NCBI GenBank assembly: GCA_964585325.1 | Contig: CAZPCT010000039.1 | Location: 1 to 9,724, forward strand | DNA length: 9,724 bases | Direction: 5' to 3' | From: CAZPCT01 sp964585325 | Lineage (GTDB): Bacteria > Patescibacteriota > Minisyncoccia > JACQLN01 > CAZPCT01 | Shown here: piece after piece, positions 1-5,111 of the stretch | Layout: each line of letters begins with the position of its first letter | Numbering within the stretch: the stretch's first letter is position 1 | Notes under the pieces: model-generated | Seen by the model: the letters and a program-made list of their open reading frames with translations, nothing else | Databases searched by the model: none | Told to the model about the DNA's origin: nothing | Made by a program: the position numbers and the translations under genes

Positions 1-107
1 AAGGCGGCGCGGAGGGTGGCCGCGTGATAGCAGAAGGAACGCCTAAGGAAGTGATTAAAATAAAAGAAAGCTACACTGGGCACTACCTCGGTAAAATGAA
101 GAAGTAA
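1..107 (+). CDS. uvrA: UvrA excinuclease subunit A, C-terminal end (partial)
   Basis: The reading frame that enters at base 3 and stops at TAA 105-107 encodes about 34 residues that match the extreme C terminus of UvrA: a glycine-rich turn, then VIAEGTPKEV, then SYTGHYL and a short basic tail. In UvrA this follows the second ABC ATPase signature and the H-loop region; here only the end is present, so none of the catalytic motifs or zinc fingers can be checked. UvrA is the damage-recognition ATPase of nucleotide excision repair and acts with UvrB in the cytoplasm. The next gene starts 2 nt after the stop, so the two are probably co-transcribed and translationally coupled. The identification rests on a short but characteristic segment. 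Confidence 0.85.
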   Translation, partial: GGAEGGRVIAEGTPKEVIKIKESYTGHYLGKMKK

Positions 108-109
108 CT

Positions 110-451
110 ATGAAAAAGCTCATTCCTGCTATTTTAGACAAGACGAAAGAAAGCGCGCTTGACGTGCACTGGGCCTGGCTGAAGAAAAAAGACGGAGACT
201 GGCACCCAGAAACAGGAGAAATACGGCTTCATTGGCGCACTCAGCATCCTGTGCGGGTCTTCATTCACGAAGCGTTGCATGATCTTTTCCCACGCGCGAG
301 GGAGAAATGGATATGGGACCGTACGTGGGGCGTGGAACAAAGATTGACGCCACGGCAGCACAACGCCATTCTTTCGTTCCTACAAAAGAGCTATAGCGCA
401 GATAGGAGCCGTGTGGTGGGGCGCGACCCAGGACCTTTTCCCCACATATAG
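110..451 (+). CDS. Small HExxH putative metalloprotein, unknown function
   Basis: A 113-residue protein with no signal peptide or membrane segment. Its one recognisable motif is HEALH at residues 53-57 inside the hydrophobic context RVFIHEALHDLF, a typical HExxH zinc-binding helix. Glu76 (WGVEQRLT), 19 residues after the second histidine, is a reasonable third ligand, as in small gluzincin-like domains and in short phage or bacterial 'HEALH' proteins. A Trp- and Lys-rich segment (residues 20-32) precedes it. The ATG lies 2 nt behind the uvrA stop, which implies translational coupling. Whether it cleaves protein cannot be decided: the domain is very short, and catalytic activity and substrate are unknown. 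Composition resembles uvrA and groEL rather than the GC-rich genes that follow. Confidence 0.7.
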   Translation: MKKLIPAILDKTKESALDVHWAWLKKKDGDWHPETGEIRLHWRTQHPVRVFIHEALHDLFPRAREKWIWDRTWGVEQRLTPRQHNAILSFLQKSYSADRSRVVGRDPGPFPHI

Positions 452-457
452 AAAGTA

Positions 458-486
458 TTGTCAAAGAGAAAGAAGTGCGGTACTAT
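458..486 (+). promoter_or_regulatory. Sigma-70-type promoter of the GC-rich cassette
   Basis: TTGTCA (458-463, one mismatch to TTGACA) is separated by exactly 17 nt from TACTAT (481-486, two mismatches to TATAAT). Transcription would start near 493, giving a leader of about 43 nt before the TTG start at 536. The promoter sits in ordinary-composition DNA just upstream of the GC-rich block, so the cassette appears to have its own transcription rather than relying on uvrA. This is a prediction from motif and spacing only. Confidence 0.5.
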
Positions 487-535
487 CATACGTCCATCCG
501 CATGGTTTTGACGAACCTAAGACGGAGGTAGCACC

Positions 536-928
536 TTGACGATGACCGCGGAACACGGCGAGTACCGGGACCCCGTGGCCCTGGACCTCACGATGGTGGT
601 GATGGAGGAGTCCAACGACATCTACCAGGTGCAGGTGCCCGGAAGGGACACCCTGTACCTGAGCCTGCTCGTCCGGAACGGCATTCCGGATCTGGAGGCG
701 GTGCACAGTTCCCCGTTCGGAGCGTTCATGCCCACCCTGGAGTGGGAGGAAGCCTGCGAGCGTTTCGGCACGGCCAGGATGGCCGCGCTGCGGGACGACG
801 CACGGCAGGAGGTACGGGCGCCCTCCCAGAACGGGCAGAAGAAGCGGAAGAAGCCGTACGGCGGCGTGCGCCGCACGGTGGAGGAGCCCCGGAAAGGGAG
901 TGGGGCGTGGTTTCCCAGCTGCGGGTGA
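536..928 (+). CDS. GC-rich cassette gene 1, hypothetical protein
   Basis: A 130-residue protein that I do not recognise. Translation is well supported: GGAGGT at 524-529 lies 6 nt before a TTG start at 536; the ATG two codons later would have a poorer spacing of 12 nt. About 90% of codons end in G or C, which marks this frame as the coding one among several open frames in this GC-rich DNA and differs sharply from neighbouring genes. Residues 1-80 look globular, with a beta-rich stretch around YQVQVPGRDTLYLSLLVRNG and a helix at EWEEACERFGTARMAALRDD (residues 70-89). The last 40 residues are basic and probably disordered (KKRKKPYGG). No membrane segment is seen. It is followed after 1 nt by a zinc-ribbon gene with which it is probably coupled. 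The composition suggests acquisition from a high-GC source or a cassette under different mutational history. Confidence 0.7.
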   Translation: MTMTAEHGEYRDPVALDLTMVVMEESNDIYQVQVPGRDTLYLSLLVRNGIPDLEAVHSSPFGAFMPTLEWEEACERFGTARMAALRDDARQEVRAPSQNGQKKRKKPYGGVRRTVEEPRKGSGAWFPSCG

Positions 929-929
929 G

Positions 930-1124
930 ATGACCCGGCCGGAGCGGGACTACCCGCCCACGTGTCCCCAGCACGGGGAGATGCGCCGGGACGGCCATTC
1001 TCCCACGCTCGTGTTCTTTTCCTGCAAGAACGAGGGTTGCAGGGAGAGAGAGGTGGTGAGTAAGCCCACCGCTCCGGGCGCACCCTGGGAATCGCCGCAT
1101 GACTCCTGGCGCCCAGGCATGTAG
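930..1124 (+). CDS. GC-rich cassette gene 2, small zinc-ribbon-like protein
   Basis: A 64-residue protein starting 1 nt after the stop of the preceding gene (TGA 926-928, ATG 930-932), the arrangement expected for translational coupling; no good separate ribosome binding site is visible. An in-frame GTG at 900 would overlap the upstream gene by 29 nt and is less likely. The sequence has a potential metal site made of C12-x2-H15 (CPQHG) and C32-x4-C37 (CKNEGC), giving three Cys and one His in zinc-ribbon order, with a short beta stretch (TLVFFSC) between them. The C-terminal 20 residues are Pro/Trp-rich. Codon third positions are mostly G/C, as in gene 1. Proteins of this type often bind nucleic acid or partner proteins, but nothing here shows which; I do not recognise the family. 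Confidence 0.6.
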   Translation: MTRPERDYPPTCPQHGEMRRDGHSPTLVFFSCKNEGCREREVVSKPTAPGAPWESPHDSWRPGM

Positions 1125-1133
1125 TGGATGAGG

Positions 1134-1164
1134 GGGAGCCGCCGGGTCAAACCCGGCGGCTCCC
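1134..1164 (+). other. Perfect 14-bp hairpin at the end of the GC-rich cassette
   Basis: GGGAGCCGCCGGGT (1134-1147) and its exact reverse complement (1151-1164) enclose a 3-nt CAA loop. It starts 10 nt after the stop of the zinc-ribbon gene. No T-run follows, so alone it is not a classical intrinsic terminator; it may stabilise the 3' end of the mRNA or act together with the terminator just downstream. Confidence 0.75.
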
Positions 1165-1179
1165 ATCAACGTTGTACCC

Positions 1180-1214
1180 AACCCCGCACACCCTGCGGGG
1201 TTGAAATCTTTTTT
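1180..1214 (+). terminator. Probable intrinsic terminator upstream of groES
   Basis: AACCCCGCA (1180-1188) pairs with TGCGGGGTT (1194-1202) around a 5-nt loop, and six T residues follow at 1209-1214. The T-run is 6 nt away from the stem, which is looser than ideal. It would end transcription of the GC-rich cassette. Its 3' arm overlaps the predicted -35 box of groES by two bases. Confidence 0.55.
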
Positions 1215-1230
1215 GGGGGTGTGCTACATT
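1201..1230 (+). promoter_or_regulatory. groES-groEL promoter with extended -10
   Basis: TTGAAA (1201-1206) and TACATT (1225-1230) are 18 nt apart, and the -10 is preceded by TG at 1222-1223, an extended -10 element. Predicted transcription start is near 1237, inside the CIRCE operator, so repressor binding would block initiation directly. Predicted from motif and position only. Confidence 0.5.
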
Positions 1231-1255
1231 AGCAGTCACATCATAAGAGTGCTAA
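1229..1255 (+). promoter_or_regulatory. CIRCE operator (HrcA binding site)
   Basis: TTAGCAGTC (1229-1237), a 9-nt spacer, then GAGTGCTAA (1247-1255). The consensus is TTAGCACTC-N9-GAGTGCTAA, so 17 of 18 half-site bases match and the spacer length is exact. CIRCE is the operator of the heat-shock repressor HrcA, whose activity depends on GroEL. It stands about 170 nt upstream of groES, overlapping the predicted -10 box and start site. hrcA itself is not in this window. Confidence 0.93.
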
Positions 1256-1271
1256 AAATAATAATCAAACA

Positions 1272-1413
1272 GTCGCGTCGCAGGGCTGTGCCCGAGTAAA
1301 GCGACACCATGGAAGAGGGTGAAGTAAGCGAAGCGGCTGTGTGGAGATGGGTCCCCTATTGAGGCCCTGCAGTTGCCGAGAGGCAAGAAGCGGCCGAATG
1401 GGTGTCTCTCTCC
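1272..1413 (+). promoter_or_regulatory. Long structured 5' leader of groES, candidate cis-regulatory RNA
   Basis: The stretch between CIRCE and groES (about 170 nt) holds no supported gene but much pairing potential. GTCGC 1277-1281 pairs with GCGAC 1301-1305 and encloses GGGC-TGT-GCCC (1283-1293). An arm at 1363-1395 closes with GGCC/GGCC and ends in TTGCC-GAGA-GGCAA (1373-1386), a 5-bp stem with a GNRA tetraloop. GACACC 1303-1308 can pair with GGTGTC 1401-1406, closing the whole domain. GCAGGGCT 1280-1287 can instead pair with GGCCCTGC 1363-1370, so two mutually exclusive folds exist. It matches no riboswitch class I know. It could be a thermosensor, a riboswitch-like element or an mRNA stabiliser; no Shine-Dalgarno is visible at groES, so any control by sequestering one is not obvious. 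Confidence 0.5.
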
Positions 1414-1425
1414 AAGTAAAAAAAT

Positions 1426-1740
1426 ATGGCGAAAAAAACAAAGAAGTCTCTAAAGATTAAACCACTTGCGGACAGGGTGCTCATTGAGCCCATGACGCGG
1501 GAAGAAAAAACAGAGTCCGGCATTCTTTTGCCTGACACGGCAAACAAAGAGCGGCCTGAACAGGGCACAGTAGTTGCTGTTGGCCCAGGAAGGCCAGGAA
1601 AAGATGGTAAACCTCAAAAAATGAACGTGAAGAACGGGGACACAGTACTCTTCACCAAGTACGGCCCTAACGAAGTTAAAATTAACGGACAGGAGTACTT
1701 GATAGCAAAGGAAGACGACATACTCGCGGTCTTAGAGTAA
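1426..1740 (+). CDS. groES: Co-chaperonin GroES (Hsp10)
   Basis: GroES forms the heptameric lid of the GroEL folding chamber in the cytoplasm. The 104-residue protein has the family order: KPLADRVLIEP near the start, the mobile loop around residues 25-38 with the GroEL-contacting tripeptide as ILL (GILLP) instead of the common IVL, VVAVGPG in the middle, and NGDTVLFTKYGPNEVKING leading to the final EYLIAKEDDILAVLE. It is slightly longer than usual (95-97) because of a lysine-rich N-terminal extension (MAKKTKKSLK). The ATG follows an A-rich tract with no clear Shine-Dalgarno. groEL follows after 37 nt and both share the CIRCE-controlled promoter. Confidence 0.97.
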   Translation: MAKKTKKSLKIKPLADRVLIEPMTREEKTESGILLPDTANKERPEQGTVVAVGPGRPGKDGKPQKMNVKNGDTVLFTKYGPNEVKINGQEYLIAKEDDILAVLE

Positions 1741-1753
1741 GATCGCTCCAAAC

Positions 1754-1776
1754 CCTAATTCCTAATTGATCTAAAC
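1754..1776 (+). repeat. CTAA-phased spacer repeat between groES and groEL
   Basis: The spacer carries CCTAATT twice in tandem (1754-1760 and 1761-1767) followed by GATCTAAAC, so CTAA recurs every 7-9 nt. The same pattern, directly or as its complement TTAG, occurs in the spacers after groEL and after lemA. No ribosome binding site for groEL is visible in this spacer. Confidence 0.5.
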
Positions 1777-1777
1777 T

Positions 1778-3433
1778 ATGGCAAAGCAAATTTTATTCTC
1801 AGACGAAGCGCGCAAAAAGCTTCAAAAAGGAGTGGACATCATGGCAGACGCCGTGAAGGTGACACTTGGCCCCAAAGGCCGCAATGTGGTGATGGAGCGC
1901 GGATACGGCTCCCCACTTATCACAAAAGACGGCGTGACGGTAGCTAAAGAAATTGAGCTCAAAGATAAGTACGAAAACATTGGCGCCGTGCTTATAAAGG
2001 ACGTTGCTTCAAACACGAACGACGTAGCGGGAGACGGCACCACCACTGCTACCGTGCTGGCGCAGGCAATGGTGCACACAGGGTTTAAAAAAGTAGGTTC
2101 CGGCTTTAGTCCCCTGGGCATCAAGCGGGGTATTGACCACGCAACAGAGACGGCCGTAGCTGCACTCAAAAAGCTTGCAAAGCCCGTGAAGGGAAAGGAA
2201 TCAATTGCACAGGTGGCCACCATCTCCGCGCAGGACCCAGAGATTGGGCAGATGATAGCGGACATTATGGAAGAGGTGGGTGAAAACGGCGTGGTGACGG
2301 TTGAGGGCTCACAGACATTCGGGCTCTCAAAAGAGACGGTTGAAGGTATGCAGTTTGACAAGGGATACGTTTCTCCCTACATGGTGACGAATCCAGACCG
2401 CATGGAGGCCGTCTATAAAGACGCGCTTATCCTTGTGACAGACCAAAAGATCTCCGCTATTAACGACATTATTCAGCTGCTTGAAAAACTTGCAAAGGCG
2501 GGCAGGAAGGACCTCATCATTATTGCGGACGACGTTGACGGGGAGGCACTTGCCACGCTTGTGGTGAATAAGATTCGCGGCACGTTCAACACGCTCGCGG
2601 TGAAAGCGCCCGGCTTTGGTGACAGGAAGAAAGAAATGCTTGAAGACATTGCCGTGCTTACTGGTGGCGAGGTTATTAGTGAAGAGAAAGGCCTCAAACT
2701 TGATGCTGTGGAGCTCAATATGTTGGGCGAGGCAGATAAAATCATTGCCACAAAGGAAAACACCACGGTTGTGGGAGGTAAGGGTTCTAAGGCAGACATC
2801 AAGAACCGTGTGGCACAAATAAAGACGCAGATTGAGAACACCACATCTGACTTTGACAAAGAGAAGTTGCAGGAACGGCTAGGCAAGCTCTCTGGCGGCG
2901 TTGCTGTCATCAAAGTTGGCGCGGCTTCAGAGGTTGAGCAAAAGGAAAAGCAGCACCGTATTGAGGACGCGCTTGCGGCCACCCGTTCGGCGGTAGAAGA
3001 GGGTATTGTACCGGGGGGCGGCACAGCGCTTATTCGCGTGCTTGCAGATGTAGAGAAGGTTGTCAGCGCATACCGTGAAAAGAAGAGCTATGACGAAGAA
3101 GCGGGGGCTGATATAGTCCATTCTGCGCTTCAAGAACCTTTGCGTCAGATTGCTGAAAACGCTGGTGTTGAGGGCTCGGTAGTGGTTGCGGAAGTAAAGA
3201 AGGCGGCGGGCGCTCAGGGATACAACGCCGCGAACGACACATATCAGGACCTTGAAAAGGCGGGTATTATTGACCCTGTCAAAGTAACTCGCTCTGCGCT
3301 CCAGAACGCCTCTTCCATTGCCGGAATGCTGCTCACCACAGAGGCGGTTATAACGGATCTTCCAAAGAAAGAGAGAGACGACGACGAGGGCGGTATGGCC
3401 GGAGGTATGGGTGGCATGCCAGGGATGATGTAA
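1778..3433 (+). CDS. groEL: Chaperonin GroEL (Hsp60)
   Basis: ATP-driven folding chamber (14-mer) that works with GroES. The 551-residue sequence is complete and canonical: KVTLGPKGRNVV (residues 27-38), ITKDGVTVAKEI with Asp51, the ATP-binding GDGTTTATVLAQAM from residue 85 with Asp86, apical-domain segments such as GMQFDKGYVSPYMVT, then LSGGVAVIKVGAASEVE, and Asp397 in IEDALAATRSAVEEG, the counterpart of the ATPase Asp398 of E. coli. It ends in a Gly/Met-rich tail (GGMAGGMGGMPGMM), the flexible tail inside the chamber. Expression should rise on heat shock through the CIRCE site upstream of groES, and GroEL availability feeds back on HrcA in other bacteria. Nothing suggests loss of function. 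A terminator follows. Confidence 0.99.
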   Translation: MAKQILFSDEARKKLQKGVDIMADAVKVTLGPKGRNVVMERGYGSPLITKDGVTVAKEIELKDKYENIGAVLIKDVASNTNDVAGDGTTTATVLAQAMVHTGFKKVGSGFSPLGIKRGIDHATETAVAALKKLAKPVKGKESIAQVATISAQDPEIGQMIADIMEEVGENGVVTVEGSQTFGLSKETVEGMQFDKGYVSPYMVTNPDRMEAVYKDALILVTDQKISAINDIIQLLEKLAKAGRKDLIIIADDVDGEALATLVVNKIRGTFNTLAVKAPGFGDRKKEMLEDIAVLTGGEVISEEKGLKLDAVELNMLGEADKIIATKENTTVVGGKGSKADIKNRVAQIKTQIENTTSDFDKEKLQERLGKLSGGVAVIKVGAASEVEQKEKQHRIEDALAATRSAVEEGIVPGGGTALIRVLADVEKVVSAYREKKSYDEEAGADIVHSALQEPLRQIAENAGVEGSVVVAEVKKAAGAQGYNAANDTYQDLEKAGIIDPVKVTRSALQNASSIAGMLLTTEAVITDLPKKERDDDEGGMAGGMGGMPGMM

Positions 3434-3435
3434 TA

Positions 3436-3470
3436 TAGCTTCTTAGCTTTTAGCTTCGTTAGCTTATTAG
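3436..3470 (+). repeat. TTAG/AGCTT-phased spacer repeat after groEL
   Basis: AGCTT occurs four times (3437, 3445, 3452, 3461) and TTAG at 3443, 3450, 3459 and 3467, again with 7-9 nt spacing. Read on the other strand this is the same CTAA-phased pattern seen after groES and lemA. It lies between the groEL stop codon and the terminator. Confidence 0.5.
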
Positions 3471-3481
3471 GAATTATTAAA

Positions 3482-3520
3482 AACACGGGCGGCAACGCCC
3501 GTGTTGCCTCTTTCCTTTTT
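3482..3520 (+). terminator. Intrinsic terminator of the groES-groEL operon
   Basis: AACACGGGCG (3482-3491) pairs perfectly with CGCCCGTGTT (3496-3505) around a GCAA (GNRA) tetraloop, followed by a T-rich stretch ending in five T residues (3516-3520). It lies 48 nt after the groEL stop and separates the chaperonin operon from lemA. Confidence 0.85.
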
Positions 3521-3533
3521 GCCGTACATTAGC

Positions 3534-3539
3534 TATACT
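3534..3539 (+). promoter_or_regulatory. Probable -10 box of the lemA promoter
   Basis: TATACT (5 of 6 consensus bases) lies 12 nt before the lemA ATG at 3552. No convincing -35 box is seen at 17 nt (TTTCCT, 3511-3516). If used, transcription would start around 3545-3548 and leave a 5' leader of only 4-7 nt, a nearly leaderless mRNA, which agrees with the absence of a Shine-Dalgarno sequence. Confidence 0.4.
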
Positions 3540-3551
3540 TAGCGCGAAATC

Positions 3552-4115
3552 ATGATACTTACTTGGATACTCATAGCGGTAGTAGTGGTAGTGGTGATCA
3601 CATTTGTCGCCATCTACAATCGTTTTGTTGCGCTCAAACAAAGGGTTGAAGAAGCCCTTGCGGACATTGACGTACAGCTCAAACGCCGGTACGACCTCAT
3701 TCCTAATTTGGTAGATACGGTCAAGGGCTATATGACGCACGAACGGGAGGTTCTTGAGAACGTCACGAAGGCGCGAACGGAGGCGGTGAGCGCGCATGAC
3801 AGCGGGGACCTGAAACAGCAGGAAAACAAGGAGAATATGCTCTCAAACACACTCCGCACACTGTTCGCGGTGGCGGAGAACTACCCAGACCTTAAGGCAA
3901 ACGCAAATTTTCTTGATCTACAGCGGGAGCTGACAGATACAGAAAACAAAATACAGGCCGCACGGCGCTTCTATAACGCAAACGTGCGGGACATGAACAC
4001 GCAGGTGCAGACGTTCCCCTCAAACATAGTGGCCAACATGTTTGGATTTAAAGCAGAGCCGTACTTTGAGGTGGCAACCGCGCAGGAGCGGGAAAACGTT
4101 AAAGTTAATTTCTAA
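3552..4115 (+). CDS. lemA: LemA family protein
   Basis: A 187-residue LemA-family protein. It has one N-terminal membrane segment (about residues 3-22, very rich in Val/Ile), then a helical domain with the family signatures YNRFVALKQRVEEALADIDV, LKRRYDLIPNLVDTVKGY and, near the C terminus, RRFYNANVRDMNTQVQTFPSN followed by FGFKAEPYFEV. The topology is expected to be N-terminus outside or in the membrane with the helical bundle exposed. The molecular role of LemA is not settled; in many bacteria it is encoded beside the membrane protease HtpX, as here, which suggests a joint role at the envelope. The start is the first ATG of the frame, just behind a probable -10 box. Length is normal for the family. 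Confidence 0.95.
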   Translation: MILTWILIAVVVVVVITFVAIYNRFVALKQRVEEALADIDVQLKRRYDLIPNLVDTVKGYMTHEREVLENVTKARTEAVSAHDSGDLKQQENKENMLSNTLRTLFAVAENYPDLKANANFLDLQRELTDTENKIQAARRFYNANVRDMNTQVQTFPSNIVANMFGFKAEPYFEVATAQERENVKVNF

Positions 4116-4200
4116 TTATTCTAATTAACCTAACTGACCTAATTTTTTGGTCACTAGAAAGTTGGAATTTGTTTAGGAATTAGATAATAGAGCTTAGAAA
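4112..4200 (+). repeat. CTAA tandem 9-mers and inverted TTAG copies between lemA and htpX
   Basis: Four 9-nt units beginning CTAA follow in tandem: CTAATTATT (4112), CTAATTAAC (4121), CTAACTGAC (4130) and CTAATTTTT (4139), the first overlapping the lemA stop codon. TTAG follows at 4173, 4180 and 4194, in the inverted sense, so the 4112-4134 and 4171-4193 arms are imperfectly complementary and could form a long AU-rich hairpin. A short TGACC/GGTCA stem (4135-4139/4149-4153) lies between. A possible promoter for htpX (TTGGAA at 4162, GATAAT at 4183, only 15 nt apart) overlaps the second arm but is weak. Confidence 0.5.
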
Positions 4201-4211
4201 TTAAAGCCAGT

Positions 4212-5111
4212 ATGGCTAGCTTATATACTCACCGTTCACAGAATATCTGGCGCACGTGGCTGCTTATGGCGGCCTTTTTGGTCTTAGTCATTGCTGTGGG
4301 ATTTGTGGTGAGTTGGTGGCTTGAATCACCCGTCATCCTCTATATTGCGGTCATCTTTTCTGTACTTACTAATATTGGCGCGTACTGGTGGTCAGATAAG
4401 GTGGTCATAAAAATGACGCACGCCAAGCCGGTATCGCCGGAGGCGAACCCAGAACTTCACCGCATAGTGGAGAACCTTGCCATTACAGCAGGCCTACCCA
4501 AGCCCCGCATATATCTTTTAAAAGAAGCGCAGCCAAACGCGTTTGCTACTGGCAGGAATCCTGAAAAAGGCGTGATAGCGGTTACCACCGGGCTGCTTGA
4601 GCGCCTGGACAGAAGCGAGCTTGAGGGTGTGCTTGCGCACGAACTTGCGCACATAGGAAACAAAGACATGCTCGTCTCTACGGTGGCGGTGGTTCTTGCG
4701 GGTATGATAGCTATTCTTTCAGACTTGGTCCTGCGCTTCACGTTTTTTGGGGGCAAGAGCTCAGATAACAAACAGGGAAACGCCATAGTGGCCGTTATTG
4801 CTATAGCGGCGCTTATTTTGGCACCCATAGCGGCAACGCTTATACGCCTTGCCATTTCCCGTAAACGGGAGTTCTTGGCGGACGCCACAGGGGCGCTCAT
4901 CACGCGCTACCCAGAAGGCCTTGCCTCCGCGCTAGAAAAAATAGCCCGTGATCCGCACCCAATGAAGCACGCCTCTAACGCCACGGCGCACCTCTTTTTT
5001 GAGAACCCGTTTAAAGGTAGACAGGCCACAAGCGCGCTTGCTAAGCTCTTTATGACCCACCCGCCCGTAGAGGACCGGGTGCGGGCATTAAGAGGACCTG
5101 GACGCACGTGA
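4212..5111 (+). CDS. htpX: HtpX membrane zinc metalloprotease (M48 family)
   Basis: A 299-residue M48B protease that degrades damaged or misfolded membrane proteins at the cytoplasmic membrane. Two hydrophobic segments lie at the N terminus (about residues 15-36 and 40-60). The zinc site is complete: HELAH at 143-147 (GVLAHELAHIGNKD) with catalytic Glu144, and the third ligand Glu220 in SRKREFLADA. Two further membrane segments (about 155-175 and 190-215) lie between the motifs, as in the family. The C terminus carries the usual THPPVEDRVRALR segment (residues 283-295). No Shine-Dalgarno precedes the ATG. Its neighbour lemA and the overlapping downstream membrane gene suggest an envelope quality-control unit. 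The stop TGA overlaps the GTG start of the next gene by 4 nt (GTGA). Confidence 0.97.
   Translation: MASLYTHRSQNIWRTWLLMAAFLVLVIAVGFVVSWWLESPVILYIAVIFSVLTNIGAYWWSDKVVIKMTHAKPVSPEANPELHRIVENLAITAGLPKPRIYLLKEAQPNAFATGRNPEKGVIAVTTGLLERLDRSELEGVLAHELAHIGNKDMLVSTVAVVLAGMIAILSDLVLRFTFFGGKSSDNKQGNAIVAVIAIAALILAPIAATLIRLAISRKREFLADATGALITRYPEGLASALEKIARDPHPMKHASNATAHLFFENPFKGRQATSALAKLFMTHPPVEDRVRALRGPGRT

Noticed and set aside
622..1181. Long antisense open frames over the GC-rich cassette
   Set aside because: High GC content removes stop codons from several frames; the + frames have the ribosome binding site, coupled start and the G/C third-position bias.
1309..1362. Short open frame in the groES leader starting ATGGAAGAG (17 codons)
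   Set aside because: No ribosome binding site, overlaps strong predicted pairing, and so short that chance explains it; not enough to call a leader peptide.
1272..1413. Known riboswitch or T-box identity for the groES leader
   Set aside because: I compared conserved cores from memory (T-box TGGNACC, cyclic di-GMP, SAM, guanidine, fluoride, ZTP) and none fits; only left as an unclassified structured leader.
1822..3024. Antisense open frames of 160-180 codons within groEL
   Set aside because: They mirror the groEL codons and show no family resemblance or start signals.
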